A stretch of DNA of 64,000 nucleotides from Ga0077555 sp050250755 (lineage in GTDB: Bacteria; Pseudomonadota; Alphaproteobacteria; Rhizobiales; Hyphomicrobiaceae): the NCBI GenBank assembly GCA_050250755.1, contig JBFWOB010000027.1:19630-83629 (forward strand), read 5' to 3'. Position 1 is the stretch's first letter. Each line of letters opens with the position of its first letter. The translations under genes and the position numbers were made by a program. Under the pieces are notes generated by a model. That model saw only the letters and a list, made by a program, of their open reading frames with translations, did no database searches and was not told the origin of the DNA. Shown here in pieces: positions 35,808 to 43,508 of the stretch.

Positions 35808-38054
35808 ATGACCGATCTCGAACAAGCAATTCCTGGCTACAGCGCGACCGAGTTTCCGGTACCAGATGAGTTGGCAGGGACGGAGAACTGGACCGACGAT
35901 CAGTGGCGCACCGAATTCGCAATCTCACGTGAGGCTCTTGTGACCTTCTTTGCGGCTCGCGATCCTCTAGTTGTCCTTGCCCGAACGGCGCTTCGATATC
36001 TCATGCAAGGGGTAAGAGGGGCAGGCAACCCCGCCAAAGTGCGGCCACTTGAGCAGGTGGAAGTGGAGATAGCCCAGGCGTTCGTATTGATGACGGAGGC
36101 ACCATTCAAGGCGGTGCCAACATCGCCAGAAAACTTTGTTCGATACTGGGCGCTGATGAGTCGCCATATCTACGGCTTCATACGAAAGCAGCCAGAGACA
36201 CCAGGCGAATCCGAACTCCCGGCCTTGGTTCGTCGACGCGTACGTCTTCAAACCCTCTATTATCGCAACTTATTCAGTCGGGAAGATTGCGAAAGCACCC
36301 TATCGGCGGTGCTGTGCAAGATTGATCGACAGTCCGAAGCGGCTCTCGGCTACCGCCTTTCCGCACTTTTTGCATCGATGGTCAAGTTAGTAACTCTAGT
36401 CGAAGGGCGTCTTCGCGTTTTTGGCGGCTATGTGAACGACCTGTTGCACTCACCTCATCGCCAGAAGGTGGAGGCTGCGATTGAGTTCTTTAGGTCGAGT
36501 TATCCTGTAGCCGCTCGAGCGTGGCGATACGGAGAAACTCGATTTGAAGATTTGGAGCAGCTTCGCCTAGCCGGGTTCCAGATGTCAGAGTTGTCATGGC
36601 CATCGGCGTTTACATTCGACCGCGCCACACTCGAAGGGCAATTCCCTGCGGCCATAGTGGACGTACTCTATGATCTGTCGCTGGCGCCAGGAGAACTTAA
36701 GGACACCAACCCCGAGCACATCTATCTAGACAATCCAATCTGGACGAAGCCATACATCCGCCTAGCGGACGGCAGCTTGTTCGCGGCACTTCCGCAACTC
36801 ATTTTCTCCTTTCCATTTGCCATCATGGAAGGGCTCATGGTTGGTCACAAGACACTTGAAGTGGCTTATGAAGACGCTAGAGCAGACTATCTCGAACAAG
36901 CCATTGTGGCGTTGCTAGCGACTGCGATGCCCTCTGCTACCATCTATCGGGGCGTTGTTTGGGATGACCCAAATACGGGCAAGACTTGGGAAAACGACGT
37001 TGTAGCGCTGCTAGGGAACTTCATCTTCGTTTTCGAAGCTAAGTCCGGTCGCATCAAGGATGCGGCGCGGCGCGGTGGCGACCTTAGCTTGCGAAAGAAT
37101 TTCAAAGAACTCTTTGTGGAACCTGGCGAACAGGGTTGGCGACTGCAGAACTATCTCGACACCTGCCGACAAAATGCCGCTTTCCGACTCAAATCTGACA
37201 ACAGCCCCCTCGACTTACATCTCGACCGACCAAAGGTGGTTTTCCGGTACAGTGTTTGCTTTGAGCACTTCGCTAATCTAACCAGCGCTAAACACTATCT
37301 GAAGGGTTTAGGCCTAATTGGTTCTGACACGGCGTGGGCTCCGGTGCTGTCGCTGGGTGAACTCCAGATGATTTGCCGCTATTTGGATACCGAGCTTGCA
37401 GCGCAGCACTACCTGACGCGAAGGAGCAGTGTTGACGATCTGATCGACTTCGACGGCGATGAACAAGACATTCTGTCACTTTACCTTATCAACGGCCTCT
37501 ATCTCGATCCAACGGAGCTAGAGGGGAAGAGAGTGGTGTTTCACGCATCCGATACTCCAGTACGGCTTCCAAAAAAGCCTCGTTTGGATAGACGCGCGAT
37601 CGACGTTCCCGTGGCTCTGTCGCCCATGTGGCGCCAGATTATCCAGGAACTTTATCGCAACTCAGACCAGCGACATCGCTTTGATATCATCGATACCGTA
37701 CTAAACCAGTTTCCCCCCGCACTTTTCGACTGCGAAAAGAGAGTTCGACGTTTCCGAAGAGGCGTTCCCCACAATGGCGAAGACGTCGCCATGACCAAGT
37801 TTGCTGTTGGGCGGAAGCTTTTTGTCGTTGCGTGCCACCTAGCAAAGACGCCATTGGACCCAGGCGAGTGGCAAGACTTTGGACGAAACATCGTAGGGAT
37901 GTTTGCAGAACAAGCCGAAGTCGTGGACTGCGCGACCTTCCTATTCGTGCGGCGATCCAAAGAACGCACATTCGATGGCGTTAGCTTTTACCGGTATGGC
38001 TTCAGGCAAAGGCCAGCCGCGCTGACTGATCCGACTATTCTAGTCCATTCGTAA
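35808..38054 (+). CDS. Orphan large protein with PD-(D/E)XK nuclease-like core
   Basis: A 748-residue protein that I cannot assign to a named family. Around residues 392-413 it has TWENDVVALLGNFIFVFEAK followed by SG. This is the D...(hydrophobic strand)...E-x-K pattern of PD-(D/E)XK nucleases (Asp in END, EAK), preceded by YRGVVWDD. About 380 residues before and 340 after show no clear motif, only helical patches. It stands alone, divergent from the Gabija-like genes, in AT-richer DNA with different codon use. Its position in a tRNA-linked island suggests defence or mobile-element function. GTG 35805 is an alternative start. Confidence 0.75.
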   Translation: MTDLEQAIPGYSATEFPVPDELAGTENWTDDQWRTEFAISREALVTFFAARDPLVVLARTALRYLMQGVRGAGNPAKVRPLEQVEVEIAQAFVLMTEAPFKAVPTSPENFVRYWALMSRHIYGFIRKQPETPGESELPALVRRRVRLQTLYYRNLFSREDCESTLSAVLCKIDRQSEAALGYRLSALFASMVKLVTLVEGRLRVFGGYVNDLLHSPHRQKVEAAIEFFRSSYPVAARAWRYGETRFEDLEQLRLAGFQMSELSWPSAFTFDRATLEGQFPAAIVDVLYDLSLAPGELKDTNPEHIYLDNPIWTKPYIRLADGSLFAALPQLIFSFPFAIMEGLMVGHKTLEVAYEDARADYLEQAIVALLATAMPSATIYRGVVWDDPNTGKTWENDVVALLGNFIFVFEAKSGRIKDAARRGGDLSLRKNFKELFVEPGEQGWRLQNYLDTCRQNAAFRLKSDNSPLDLHLDRPKVVFRYSVCFEHFANLTSAKHYLKGLGLIGSDTAWAPVLSLGELQMICRYLDTELAAQHYLTRRSSVDDLIDFDGDEQDILSLYLINGLYLDPTELEGKRVVFHASDTPVRLPKKPRLDRRAIDVPVALSPMWRQIIQELYRNSDQRHRFDIIDTVLNQFPPALFDCEKRVRRFRRGVPHNGEDVAMTKFAVGRKLFVVACHLAKTPLDPGEWQDFGRNIVGMFAEQAEVVDCATFLFVRRSKERTFDGVSFYRYGFRQRPAALTDPTILVHS

Positions 38055-38114
38055 CCGTGAGTGACCGGTTCGAAGGCGCAAAGCGGAAGATATAGCTATT
38101 CATTGCCGCTGTGA

Positions 38115-38135
38115 CCGCTGGCTTTGTACCAGCGG
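38115..38135 (+). terminator. Possible hairpin terminator after the PD-(D/E)XK gene
   Basis: Perfect 7-bp GC-rich stem with a 7-nt loop, 60 bp after the stop. There is no T run. Confidence 0.35.
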
Positions 38136-38283
38136 CAAACTTGCTACCGAAAACCGCCGATTATCGCATGGAACATGAAATTTCATGCGATTTCGCTGGG
38201 CTAGCAACCGACTTCAAGGTTTAATCGGGAGGGCTATAGAGTAGAAGTCGTGCCCATCCGGTTCCCGCACGGCCCGCCACACC

Positions 38284-38295
38284 CCGCCGATTGCC
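38284..38295 (+). repeat. Short direct repeat (copy 2)
   Basis: CCGCCGATTGCC, identical to the copy beside tRNA-Ser at 27568-27579. The two bracket the nuclease/helicase/NLR genes and the PD-(D/E)XK gene. Confidence 0.3.
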
Positions 38296-38610
38296 CTCCA
38301 TAGCGCGATATTGCCGCCGATCACCGCATCACCACCAAGTTGCATGGTGAACCGCCGGTCACCGCCGTTTTTCACGCCAAAGTTTGACGTTGTCTACAGA
38401 GCTAGCTGCTGGGCCTGCCGCTGACGAGGTGAGGGCCGGCTATGGATGGTCTGCTGTGTGACGCAAAGGCGGAAGACAGCCGTCCATGTGCGCTGCGGAC
38501 CTTACCACGACCCTAGCAGTAGGCCTCAAGCAGCCGCTGGAATTTTGAGACGTTCATATCCTCTTGCGCTTCAACGGCTGGCAGATAGTATTCAGTTGCA
38601 GGGGGAAGCT

Positions 38611-39321
38611 ATGGCGACGATCAAGACGATAAACGAGACCAGCGAGACTGGAGCGGCAGCTTCCGCAACTGAAAAAGACAAGCCGGATCGTCGAGAGATC
38701 AAGGGTGGAATACCCTATACTACGTCACCAGGCGTTTTTAAGAGGGCACTTGAACTAATCATTCCTGCAGAGCGTCCGGATAAATTCGGAACCAACTATA
38801 TGGAGACCATCCTGAAGCTCACGGGTGGGGCAGCCAGAGCAGTTCCTCCTCTTCTTAAAAAAATGCAGTTTATTGGCTCGGATGGAGCCCCGACACTCCT
38901 CTATTCAAAATTCAAGACGGATAGCGGACGCAGTCAGGCGGCGTATGACGGACTAAAGAATGCCTTTGGCGAGTTATTCAAAAGAAATGAGTATATTCAT
39001 AAGGCGGACGAAAGCTCTGTTAAAGATACTATCGTTGAGATTACCGGCCTAAGAAAAGCGGACCCGATCGTTCGTCTTATGTATGCTTCATTTGATGCCA
39101 TCCGAAGTTTCATAAGTAGTGAAGTTTCGGCAAATTCAGGACCTTCAACGCCTGAAAATCGGAGCGAAATTACCGAAGAAATTCATGAAAATGGGGGAGG
39201 AATTTCTCTAAAAGGCGGACTTGGCATTTCTTATCAAATAAATATAGTTCTGCCGGAGACGGAGAATATTTCTGTGTTTAATGCGATATTCAAAAGCTTA
39301 CGGGATAATCTTCTGAGATGA
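38611..39321 (+). CDS. DUF5343-domain protein
   Basis: A 236-residue protein. Residues about 35-170 (GIPYTTSPGVFKRALELIIP, then FGTNYMETILKLTGG, RAVPPLLKKMQFIGSDGAPT, LFKRNEYIH) match the DUF5343 pattern as I know it. The domain resembles a winged-helix-like bundle; function is unknown. The C-terminal third is divergent (GGLGISYQINIVLPE). ATG 38611 has a GGGGGAAG site; upstream open frame to 38446 is not coding-like. Distinctly AT-rich. The stop overlaps the next start (ATGA), so the two genes act together. Confidence 0.8.
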   Translation: MATIKTINETSETGAAASATEKDKPDRREIKGGIPYTTSPGVFKRALELIIPAERPDKFGTNYMETILKLTGGAARAVPPLLKKMQFIGSDGAPTLLYSKFKTDSGRSQAAYDGLKNAFGELFKRNEYIHKADESSVKDTIVEITGLRKADPIVRLMYASFDAIRSFISSEVSANSGPSTPENRSEITEEIHENGGGISLKGGLGISYQINIVLPETENISVFNAIFKSLRDNLLR

Positions 39322-39545
39322 CCGCTGAGCGCCACATCGAACTTTTCGTTCTGAAGAGCGCTGTGATTACGCAGAATCTTCGTTCTGTTTTTTCCAAAGA
39401 ACGTGTGGGAAATGCACGGGGCGCATTGGAAGTGCAGGCGGACTCGTTGGTTTGCGGCGATGCCTCGCCGGTAGGCCTCGGCGAACCCCTGCGCATCAAT
39501 AAGGCGCCGGCCGAGGATCTTCGAGACGGATCAATCTGCTGTTGA
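39318..39545 (+). CDS. Short, probably truncated partner of the DUF5343 protein
   Basis: A 75-residue product that starts in an ATGA overlap with the DUF5343 gene. The first 40 residues (ERHIELFVLKSAVITQNLRSVFSKERV) look like real protein. From about residue 45 on, the frame runs over a minus-strand excisionase-like relic and soon stops, so the original 3' part was probably replaced by an insertion or deletion. Confidence 0.5.
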   Translation: MTAERHIELFVLKSAVITQNLRSVFSKERVGNARGALEVQADSLVCGDASPVGLGEPLRINKAPAEDLRDGSICC

Positions 39546-39622
39546 TCAGGCGGTTCACGGTCGCCTGGGAGATGCCGTAGCGCTGGACGATCTCGTGGAC
39601 CGAGTAGGCTGCGCTCAGTCAT
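39440..39622 (-). pseudogene. Frameshifted excisionase/HTH-domain relic
   Basis: On the minus strand one frame reads AYSVHEIVQRYGISQATVN then RLINSRLI, a helix-turn-helix. It then stops, while the adjacent frame continues SKILGRRLIDAQGFAEAYRRG. Joined, they give the common excisionase/AlpA-like layout (HTH, then a basic GRR-LI-x-AxxF wing). A 1-nt gain near 39516-39522 explains the break. No proper start codon is in frame. This is a remnant of a mobile element. Confidence 0.55.
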
Positions 39623-40021
39623 GAGACACCTCATTCGATACCGGATTGCATTGGTGGCAGGGCGTGCCCTTGTGGATGTCGGCCTTGTGTTCGCAATGGC
39701 GCCAGCCGGACGTCCAACCGCAGCGCAGAGGGCAAACGCCTGCCCAACGTCGGTCATGTGCGCGCGGAGAAGCGGCGGCTGCCGCTTCGGCTTTTGTTCG
39801 GAAGAGCTCGGATTGCCGGGCCGTTATTTCCCCATCTCGCGGCGGAGGATGGCCAACAAGTGTTTCCGGATGAGAGTGGCCCGCACGGCGCTCATGTTCG
39901 GGGAAACTCACATCGATATGGGTCAAAGTTCCGGGCCGGTTGACAAATAGACGGCCAAATAAAGCGGGCGACGCCAGCTTGGGCGCCGCCCGGGTGCAGC
40001 TTCGGGGCCAGAGACAGGCAA
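39623..40021. other. Degenerate region at the island's right end
   Basis: No intact gene. A minus-strand open frame (39615-40025) has a Cys/His-rich end (RHCEHKADIHKGTPCHQC) but otherwise looks random and lacks a recognisable start, so it is treated as debris. The island probably ends here, because the next gene is an ordinary transporter protein. Confidence 0.4.
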
Positions 40022-41242
40022 TCACTTTACGAGTGGGCAGCCACCTTTATCCATCGGGCGGAAGGCCTCTTCGCCGGGGATATCGCGGATCAGCTTGTAG
40101 TAATCCCACGGTCCCTTGCTCTCTTCGGGTTTCTTGACCTCGAACAGGTGCATCTCGTGGATCTTGCGGCCATCCTTGCGGATATAGCCCTTGCCGAACA
40201 GCGGGTCGTCGGTCGGGTTCGCCTTCATCCAGGCCATCACTTTCCCGGTTTCGTCAGTACCCGTCGCCTTGATGGCGTTCAGATAGTGCGTTACCGATGA
40301 GTAGTAGCCGGCCTGGATGCTCGTTGGCATGCGTCCGTTCATACGGGCGCTCCAGCGTTTGGCGAAGGCGCGCGTGCCGTCGTTCAGATCCCAATAGAAG
40401 GAATCAGTGAGCCTCAGCCCCTGCGCCAGTTTCAGTCCAATGCTGTGGACGTCGGAGATGAACACGAGGAGGCCAGCAAGGTTTTGTCCTCCTTGTCCGA
40501 TACCGAATTCCGCCGCCTGCTTGATCGCGTTGATCGTGTCGCCACCGGCATTCGCCAAGCCAATAATCTGAGCCTTCGAGCTTTGCCCTTGCAACAGGAA
40601 GGACGAGAAGTCCGACGTGTTGAGCGGATGTCGAACGCTGCCAACGACGGTGCCTCCGTTGGCGGTGACGATGGCGGTGACGTCGCGTTCGAGCGCATGC
40701 CCAAAGGCGTAGTCAGCAGTCAAGAAAAACCAGGTCTTGCCGCCCGACTTCACAACCGCCGCCCCTAAGACGTTGGCGAGCGCGGCCGTATCGTGCACCC
40801 AATGAACCGTAGTTGCGGTGCATGCTTTGCCCGTGAAATCCGACGAAACGGGGTCCGTGGCGATAAAGATTTTGTTCTTTTCAGCGGCGACGCTCGATGT
40901 CGCCAGCGAGGCGGCGGAACTGCTCGTTCCAAGAATGACGTCCACTTTATCGACGTCGAACCATTGGCCGGCGGTCGATACTGCGACGTCAGGCTTGTTC
41001 TGGACGTCGCCCGAAATAAGCTCGATCTTTTTCCCGAGGACGGTTCCGCCGTAATCCTCGATGGCCATCTTTGCGGCGACGATAGCGCCCGGTCCGTTGA
41101 TGTCGGCATAGAGGCTCGACATATCGGTCAGTACGCCCATGCGCACAACATCGTCACTCACCTGGGCCGCGGCCGGATGGGCGACGAGCGTCAACGCCAG
41201 CCCGGCCATTGCCAAGCTAGCTCTGAGTACAAACTGCTTCAA
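40022..41242 (-). CDS. ABC-transporter periplasmic substrate-binding protein (LivK-like)
   Basis: A 406-residue periplasmic binding protein of the Leu/Ile/Val (peripla_BP_6) type with signal peptide ending at HPAAAQ. Typical elements: VRMGVLTDMSSLYADINGPG, IELISGDVQNKPDVA, and the hinge region WFFLTADYAFGHALERD. No ABC permease or ATPase genes are adjacent, so it may feed a distant transporter or act as an orphan binding protein. It starts with TTG at 41242, supported by a GGGAGGAG site. Confidence 0.92.
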   Translation of the reverse strand: MKQFVLRASLAMAGLALTLVAHPAAAQVSDDVVRMGVLTDMSSLYADINGPGAIVAAKMAIEDYGGTVLGKKIELISGDVQNKPDVAVSTAGQWFDVDKVDVILGTSSSAASLATSSVAAEKNKIFIATDPVSSDFTGKACTATTVHWVHDTAALANVLGAAVVKSGGKTWFFLTADYAFGHALERDVTAIVTANGGTVVGSVRHPLNTSDFSSFLLQGQSSKAQIIGLANAGGDTINAIKQAAEFGIGQGGQNLAGLLVFISDVHSIGLKLAQGLRLTDSFYWDLNDGTRAFAKRWSARMNGRMPTSIQAGYYSSVTHYLNAIKATGTDETGKVMAWMKANPTDDPLFGKGYIRKDGRKIHEMHLFEVKKPEESKGPWDYYKLIRDIPGEEAFRPMDKGGCPLVK

Positions 41243-41774
41243 AGTACTCCTCCCTCGGTTTTATGTGCCCGGCGATCCTTTCGCCGCCGCGCTGATACGA
41301 AGTTAGCATTTCTGTATACGTCAGGGAGAAATCTTGCGCATTCGACGAAAAGGGGGGAGTTCATCCGACTATGCTTCGCAGATAAGATGGTTATTTTCAT
41401 GCCGATGCGCGGCGCCAAGATCATGGGCCTTGGCATTGACGGCAATCGCGAACTGGTGCCGATGCGTTGGGGGGCGATTTTAGGCCGCAATGCCCCTGCA
41501 ACGGGCCCACGCATACATTCCCGCCGAGAGAAGCGACGTTTAATCGCCGTCCCGATGTCCTGCATATCGGACGTGGGCAGTGCGCTAACCGCTGGTTGCC
41601 AACGATTGTGCTGATCCGATAGCCTTTCGTTGGCGAGCCGGCATGAGGGGGCATGAGCGGGCGCGTTCGAACGGAACAGCAGGTACTCAATGCGCTGCCC
41701 GACGCCAGCGCGACCGAATGATGTCGAACGGGGACTGCGCCGGTGGTATTCGCAGCGCGGACGGAGAGCGAGAC
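41243..41774. other. Divergent intergenic region with a relic
   Basis: The 532-bp stretch between the divergent binding-protein and dehydrogenase genes carries no intact gene. Part of it resembles a broken SRAP (YedK-like) gene, listed separately. Confidence 0.45.
41399..41540 (+). pseudogene. Possible relic of an SOS-response-associated peptidase (SRAP) gene
   Basis: A plus-strand fragment reads GNRELVPMRWGAILG, then RIHSRREK. In SRAP/YedK proteins the segment around RELVPMRWGLIPSW followed by NARAE is highly conserved. The active-site Cys region and the rest of the gene are absent, so only a fragment of about 45 residues remains. Confidence 0.35.
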
Positions 41775-42782
41775 GTGAAACCTGGACGCGTTCACTTGAA
41801 CGTCGCTGACGCACGGGCGCTTGGCGAGGCGGCACTGAGAGGTATTGGCTACACCGAGGATGAGGCTCGAATTGTCTGTGACCACTGCATCGATGCCGCG
41901 CTCTGTGGCTATGAATACTCGGGCCTCGCCAAGATCCTGAATGTGCCGGAGAGCCAGAACTTCAAGAGACCGCGCCGGCCCATCGCAGCGTTGCGCGAGA
42001 CGGCGGTGTCACTGGCTCTCGATGGCGGCAATAATGTCGGTATGCTGGCGCTCTACTACGCGGCCGAGGCGACGATCAAAAAGGCCGACGTGCACGGCAT
42101 CGCGCTCGTCTCGGTGCATGACGCCTGGATGAGCGGGCGCGCCGCCTATTACGTTGAAATGATCGCCAAGGCGGGCCTCGTGGCCCTGCATTCGACGGGT
42201 GCCCAACCGCACGTGGCGCCCTTCGGAGGCACAACCAAGGTACTCGGTACCAATCCGTTCGCGATCGCCATCCCCTCGTCGAAGGGGCCGATCATTCTCG
42301 ACATCGGTACCTCGGCCTTCATGATGACAGAGCTGATGCTGCGCGAGCGGCTCGGCGATGAGTTGCCGGAGGGTGTCGCGCTCGGCCCCAATGGTGCGCC
42401 GACTCGCAATCCAACACTCGCGCGGCAAGGTGCGCTGCTCCCCTTCGGTGGTCCCGAGGGCGGCTACAAGGGCTTTGGGCTGTCGCTGATGATGCAAGCG
42501 CTGGGCTTGCTCGCAGGCGCCGCAGTGCCAGAGCGTAGCGATTACGGCTACCTCTTCATCGCATTTAAGCCGGAGCTGATCGGCCCGGCCGATGTGTTCG
42601 AGGCGCGGGTGGGGGAGCTCATTGATCGCATTAAAGAGTCGCCGCGCCAGGCCGGCGTCGACGAGATTCGTATCCCCTCTGAGCGTTCGGCCCGCACCCG
42701 CGAGCGTTTGCTCTTGGAAGGGCTAGAGATCGACCAGCTCGTCTTCGATCGACTCACCGCGCTCGCCCAAAGCGCGCGCTGA
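41775..42782 (+). CDS. Ldh-family (malate/L-lactate dehydrogenase-type) oxidoreductase
   Basis: A 335-residue NAD(P)-dependent 2-hydroxyacid dehydrogenase of the Ldh_2 family (type II malate/L-lactate, ureidoglycolate, YiaK-like). Family motifs: NNVGMLALYYAAEATIKKA, ALHSTGAQPHVAPFGG, LGTNPFAIAIPS, and PFGGPEGGYKGFGLSLMMQ. GTG 41775 is used, with GGAGAG 8 nt upstream; longer versions to 41643 lack family similarity. In this catabolic region it may oxidise a hydroxyacid brought in by the nearby transporters (inference). Confidence 0.9.
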   Translation: MKPGRVHLNVADARALGEAALRGIGYTEDEARIVCDHCIDAALCGYEYSGLAKILNVPESQNFKRPRRPIAALRETAVSLALDGGNNVGMLALYYAAEATIKKADVHGIALVSVHDAWMSGRAAYYVEMIAKAGLVALHSTGAQPHVAPFGGTTKVLGTNPFAIAIPSSKGPIILDIGTSAFMMTELMLRERLGDELPEGVALGPNGAPTRNPTLARQGALLPFGGPEGGYKGFGLSLMMQALGLLAGAAVPERSDYGYLFIAFKPELIGPADVFEARVGELIDRIKESPRQAGVDEIRIPSERSARTRERLLLEGLEIDQLVFDRLTALAQSAR

Positions 42783-42865
42783 CTCCATGGCATAATCTCG
42801 CAAATGGTTGTCGAGTTCGGCGCACGTTCAAAAAATGCATAAATGACTCAGACGCTGCCGATTGC

Positions 42866-43444
42866 CTAGAATTTCTTCGCATTGCGGGCGCCGGCGTCCG
42901 GGTCGCGGTCTTTGCCTTTGGTAGCGTAATAAAATTCGCGAAGATCGGGCATGGGATTGGTGGCCTGATCCGGCGAGATGCCATATGAGCCCGACTGATG
43001 GGCAAGGATCACCCATTGGCCGTTCTTCTCATGTCGTTCGAGAACGAAGGTCGTATCCATCAAGCGCTCGTAGGTCACTTGCGCCGCGGCGGCGTAGAAA
43101 TAGCCACGCTCTGACACTCTAACCCGGGCGAAGTTCGGATCGATGCGCATGGCGTCAATGATGTAGGTGAACTTCAGGGCGTCGAGTGACATATGCGTAT
43201 AGACGCGCGGTCCAAGGGCGCGGGAGCCATTATTAATATAACGATGATGCGGAGTAGAATCGATGAAGCCCGGCGCCACGATGCTATTGGTGCGGCCTTT
43301 ATTGGCTTTTGCGAGTTCAGCGTACCATTGCCCGATGACCGTGCGGATGTTGTCTTCGTCGGATAGCGCAGGTGCTTGTGCCAGAGCAGGCGCCGATAGG
43401 ACGAGCATCAGACAAAGGGCGCGCACGTAACGGACCAAGGTCAT
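42866..43444 (-). CDS. Exported hypothetical protein (SnoaL-like fold suspected)
   Basis: A 192-residue protein with signal peptide (LMLVLSAPALAQ). The opening of the mature part (LSDEDNIRTVIGQWYAELAKANKGR) and the later VLERHEKNGQWVILAHQSGSYG resemble NTF2/SnoaL-like proteins. No catalytic motif was recognised. It lies 64 bp after the mandelate-racemase-family gene on the same strand. Confidence 0.65.
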   Translation of the reverse strand: MTLVRYVRALCLMLVLSAPALAQAPALSDEDNIRTVIGQWYAELAKANKGRTNSIVAPGFIDSTPHHRYINNGSRALGPRVYTHMSLDALKFTYIIDAMRIDPNFARVRVSERGYFYAAAAQVTYERLMDTTFVLERHEKNGQWVILAHQSGSYGISPDQATNPMPDLREFYYATKGKDRDPDAGARNAKKF

Positions 43445-43508
43445 CGGCTTTCATTCGCGGTATCAGCAGGTCGCGCGTGGCTTGTGGCAGACGACTTTCA
43501 AGTCGAGG

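Larger units (their letters stand above)
38055..38610. other. Intergenic region with hairpins and repeats
   Basis: No gene supported over 556 bp. It contains a perfect stem CCGCTGG/CCAGCGG (38115-38121 and 38129-38135), a 14-nt perfect palindrome CATGAAATTTCATG (38174-38187), and several short CCGCCGATT/CACCGCC motifs between 38150 and 38370, one identical to sequence beside tRNA-Ser. It may be an old recombination boundary. Confidence 0.45.

Noticed and set aside
38174..38187. 14-nt perfect palindrome CATGAAATTTCATG
   Set aside because: It is isolated, not near a start codon, and simple AT-rich palindromes arise by chance; kept only as a note in the intergenic entry.
27564..40021. Duplicated tRNA-Ser 3' end as an attR site
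   Set aside because: I looked for a second copy of the T-arm/acceptor end in the island and right flank and saw only GTGACCGGTTCGAA near 38062, which does not match over a useful length.
39615..40025. 136-codon minus-strand frame with a Cys/His-rich end
   Set aside because: The Cys/His pattern (RHCEHKADIHKGTPCHQC) hinted at a zinc protein, but the rest lacks order and no ribosome site is present; treated as debris.
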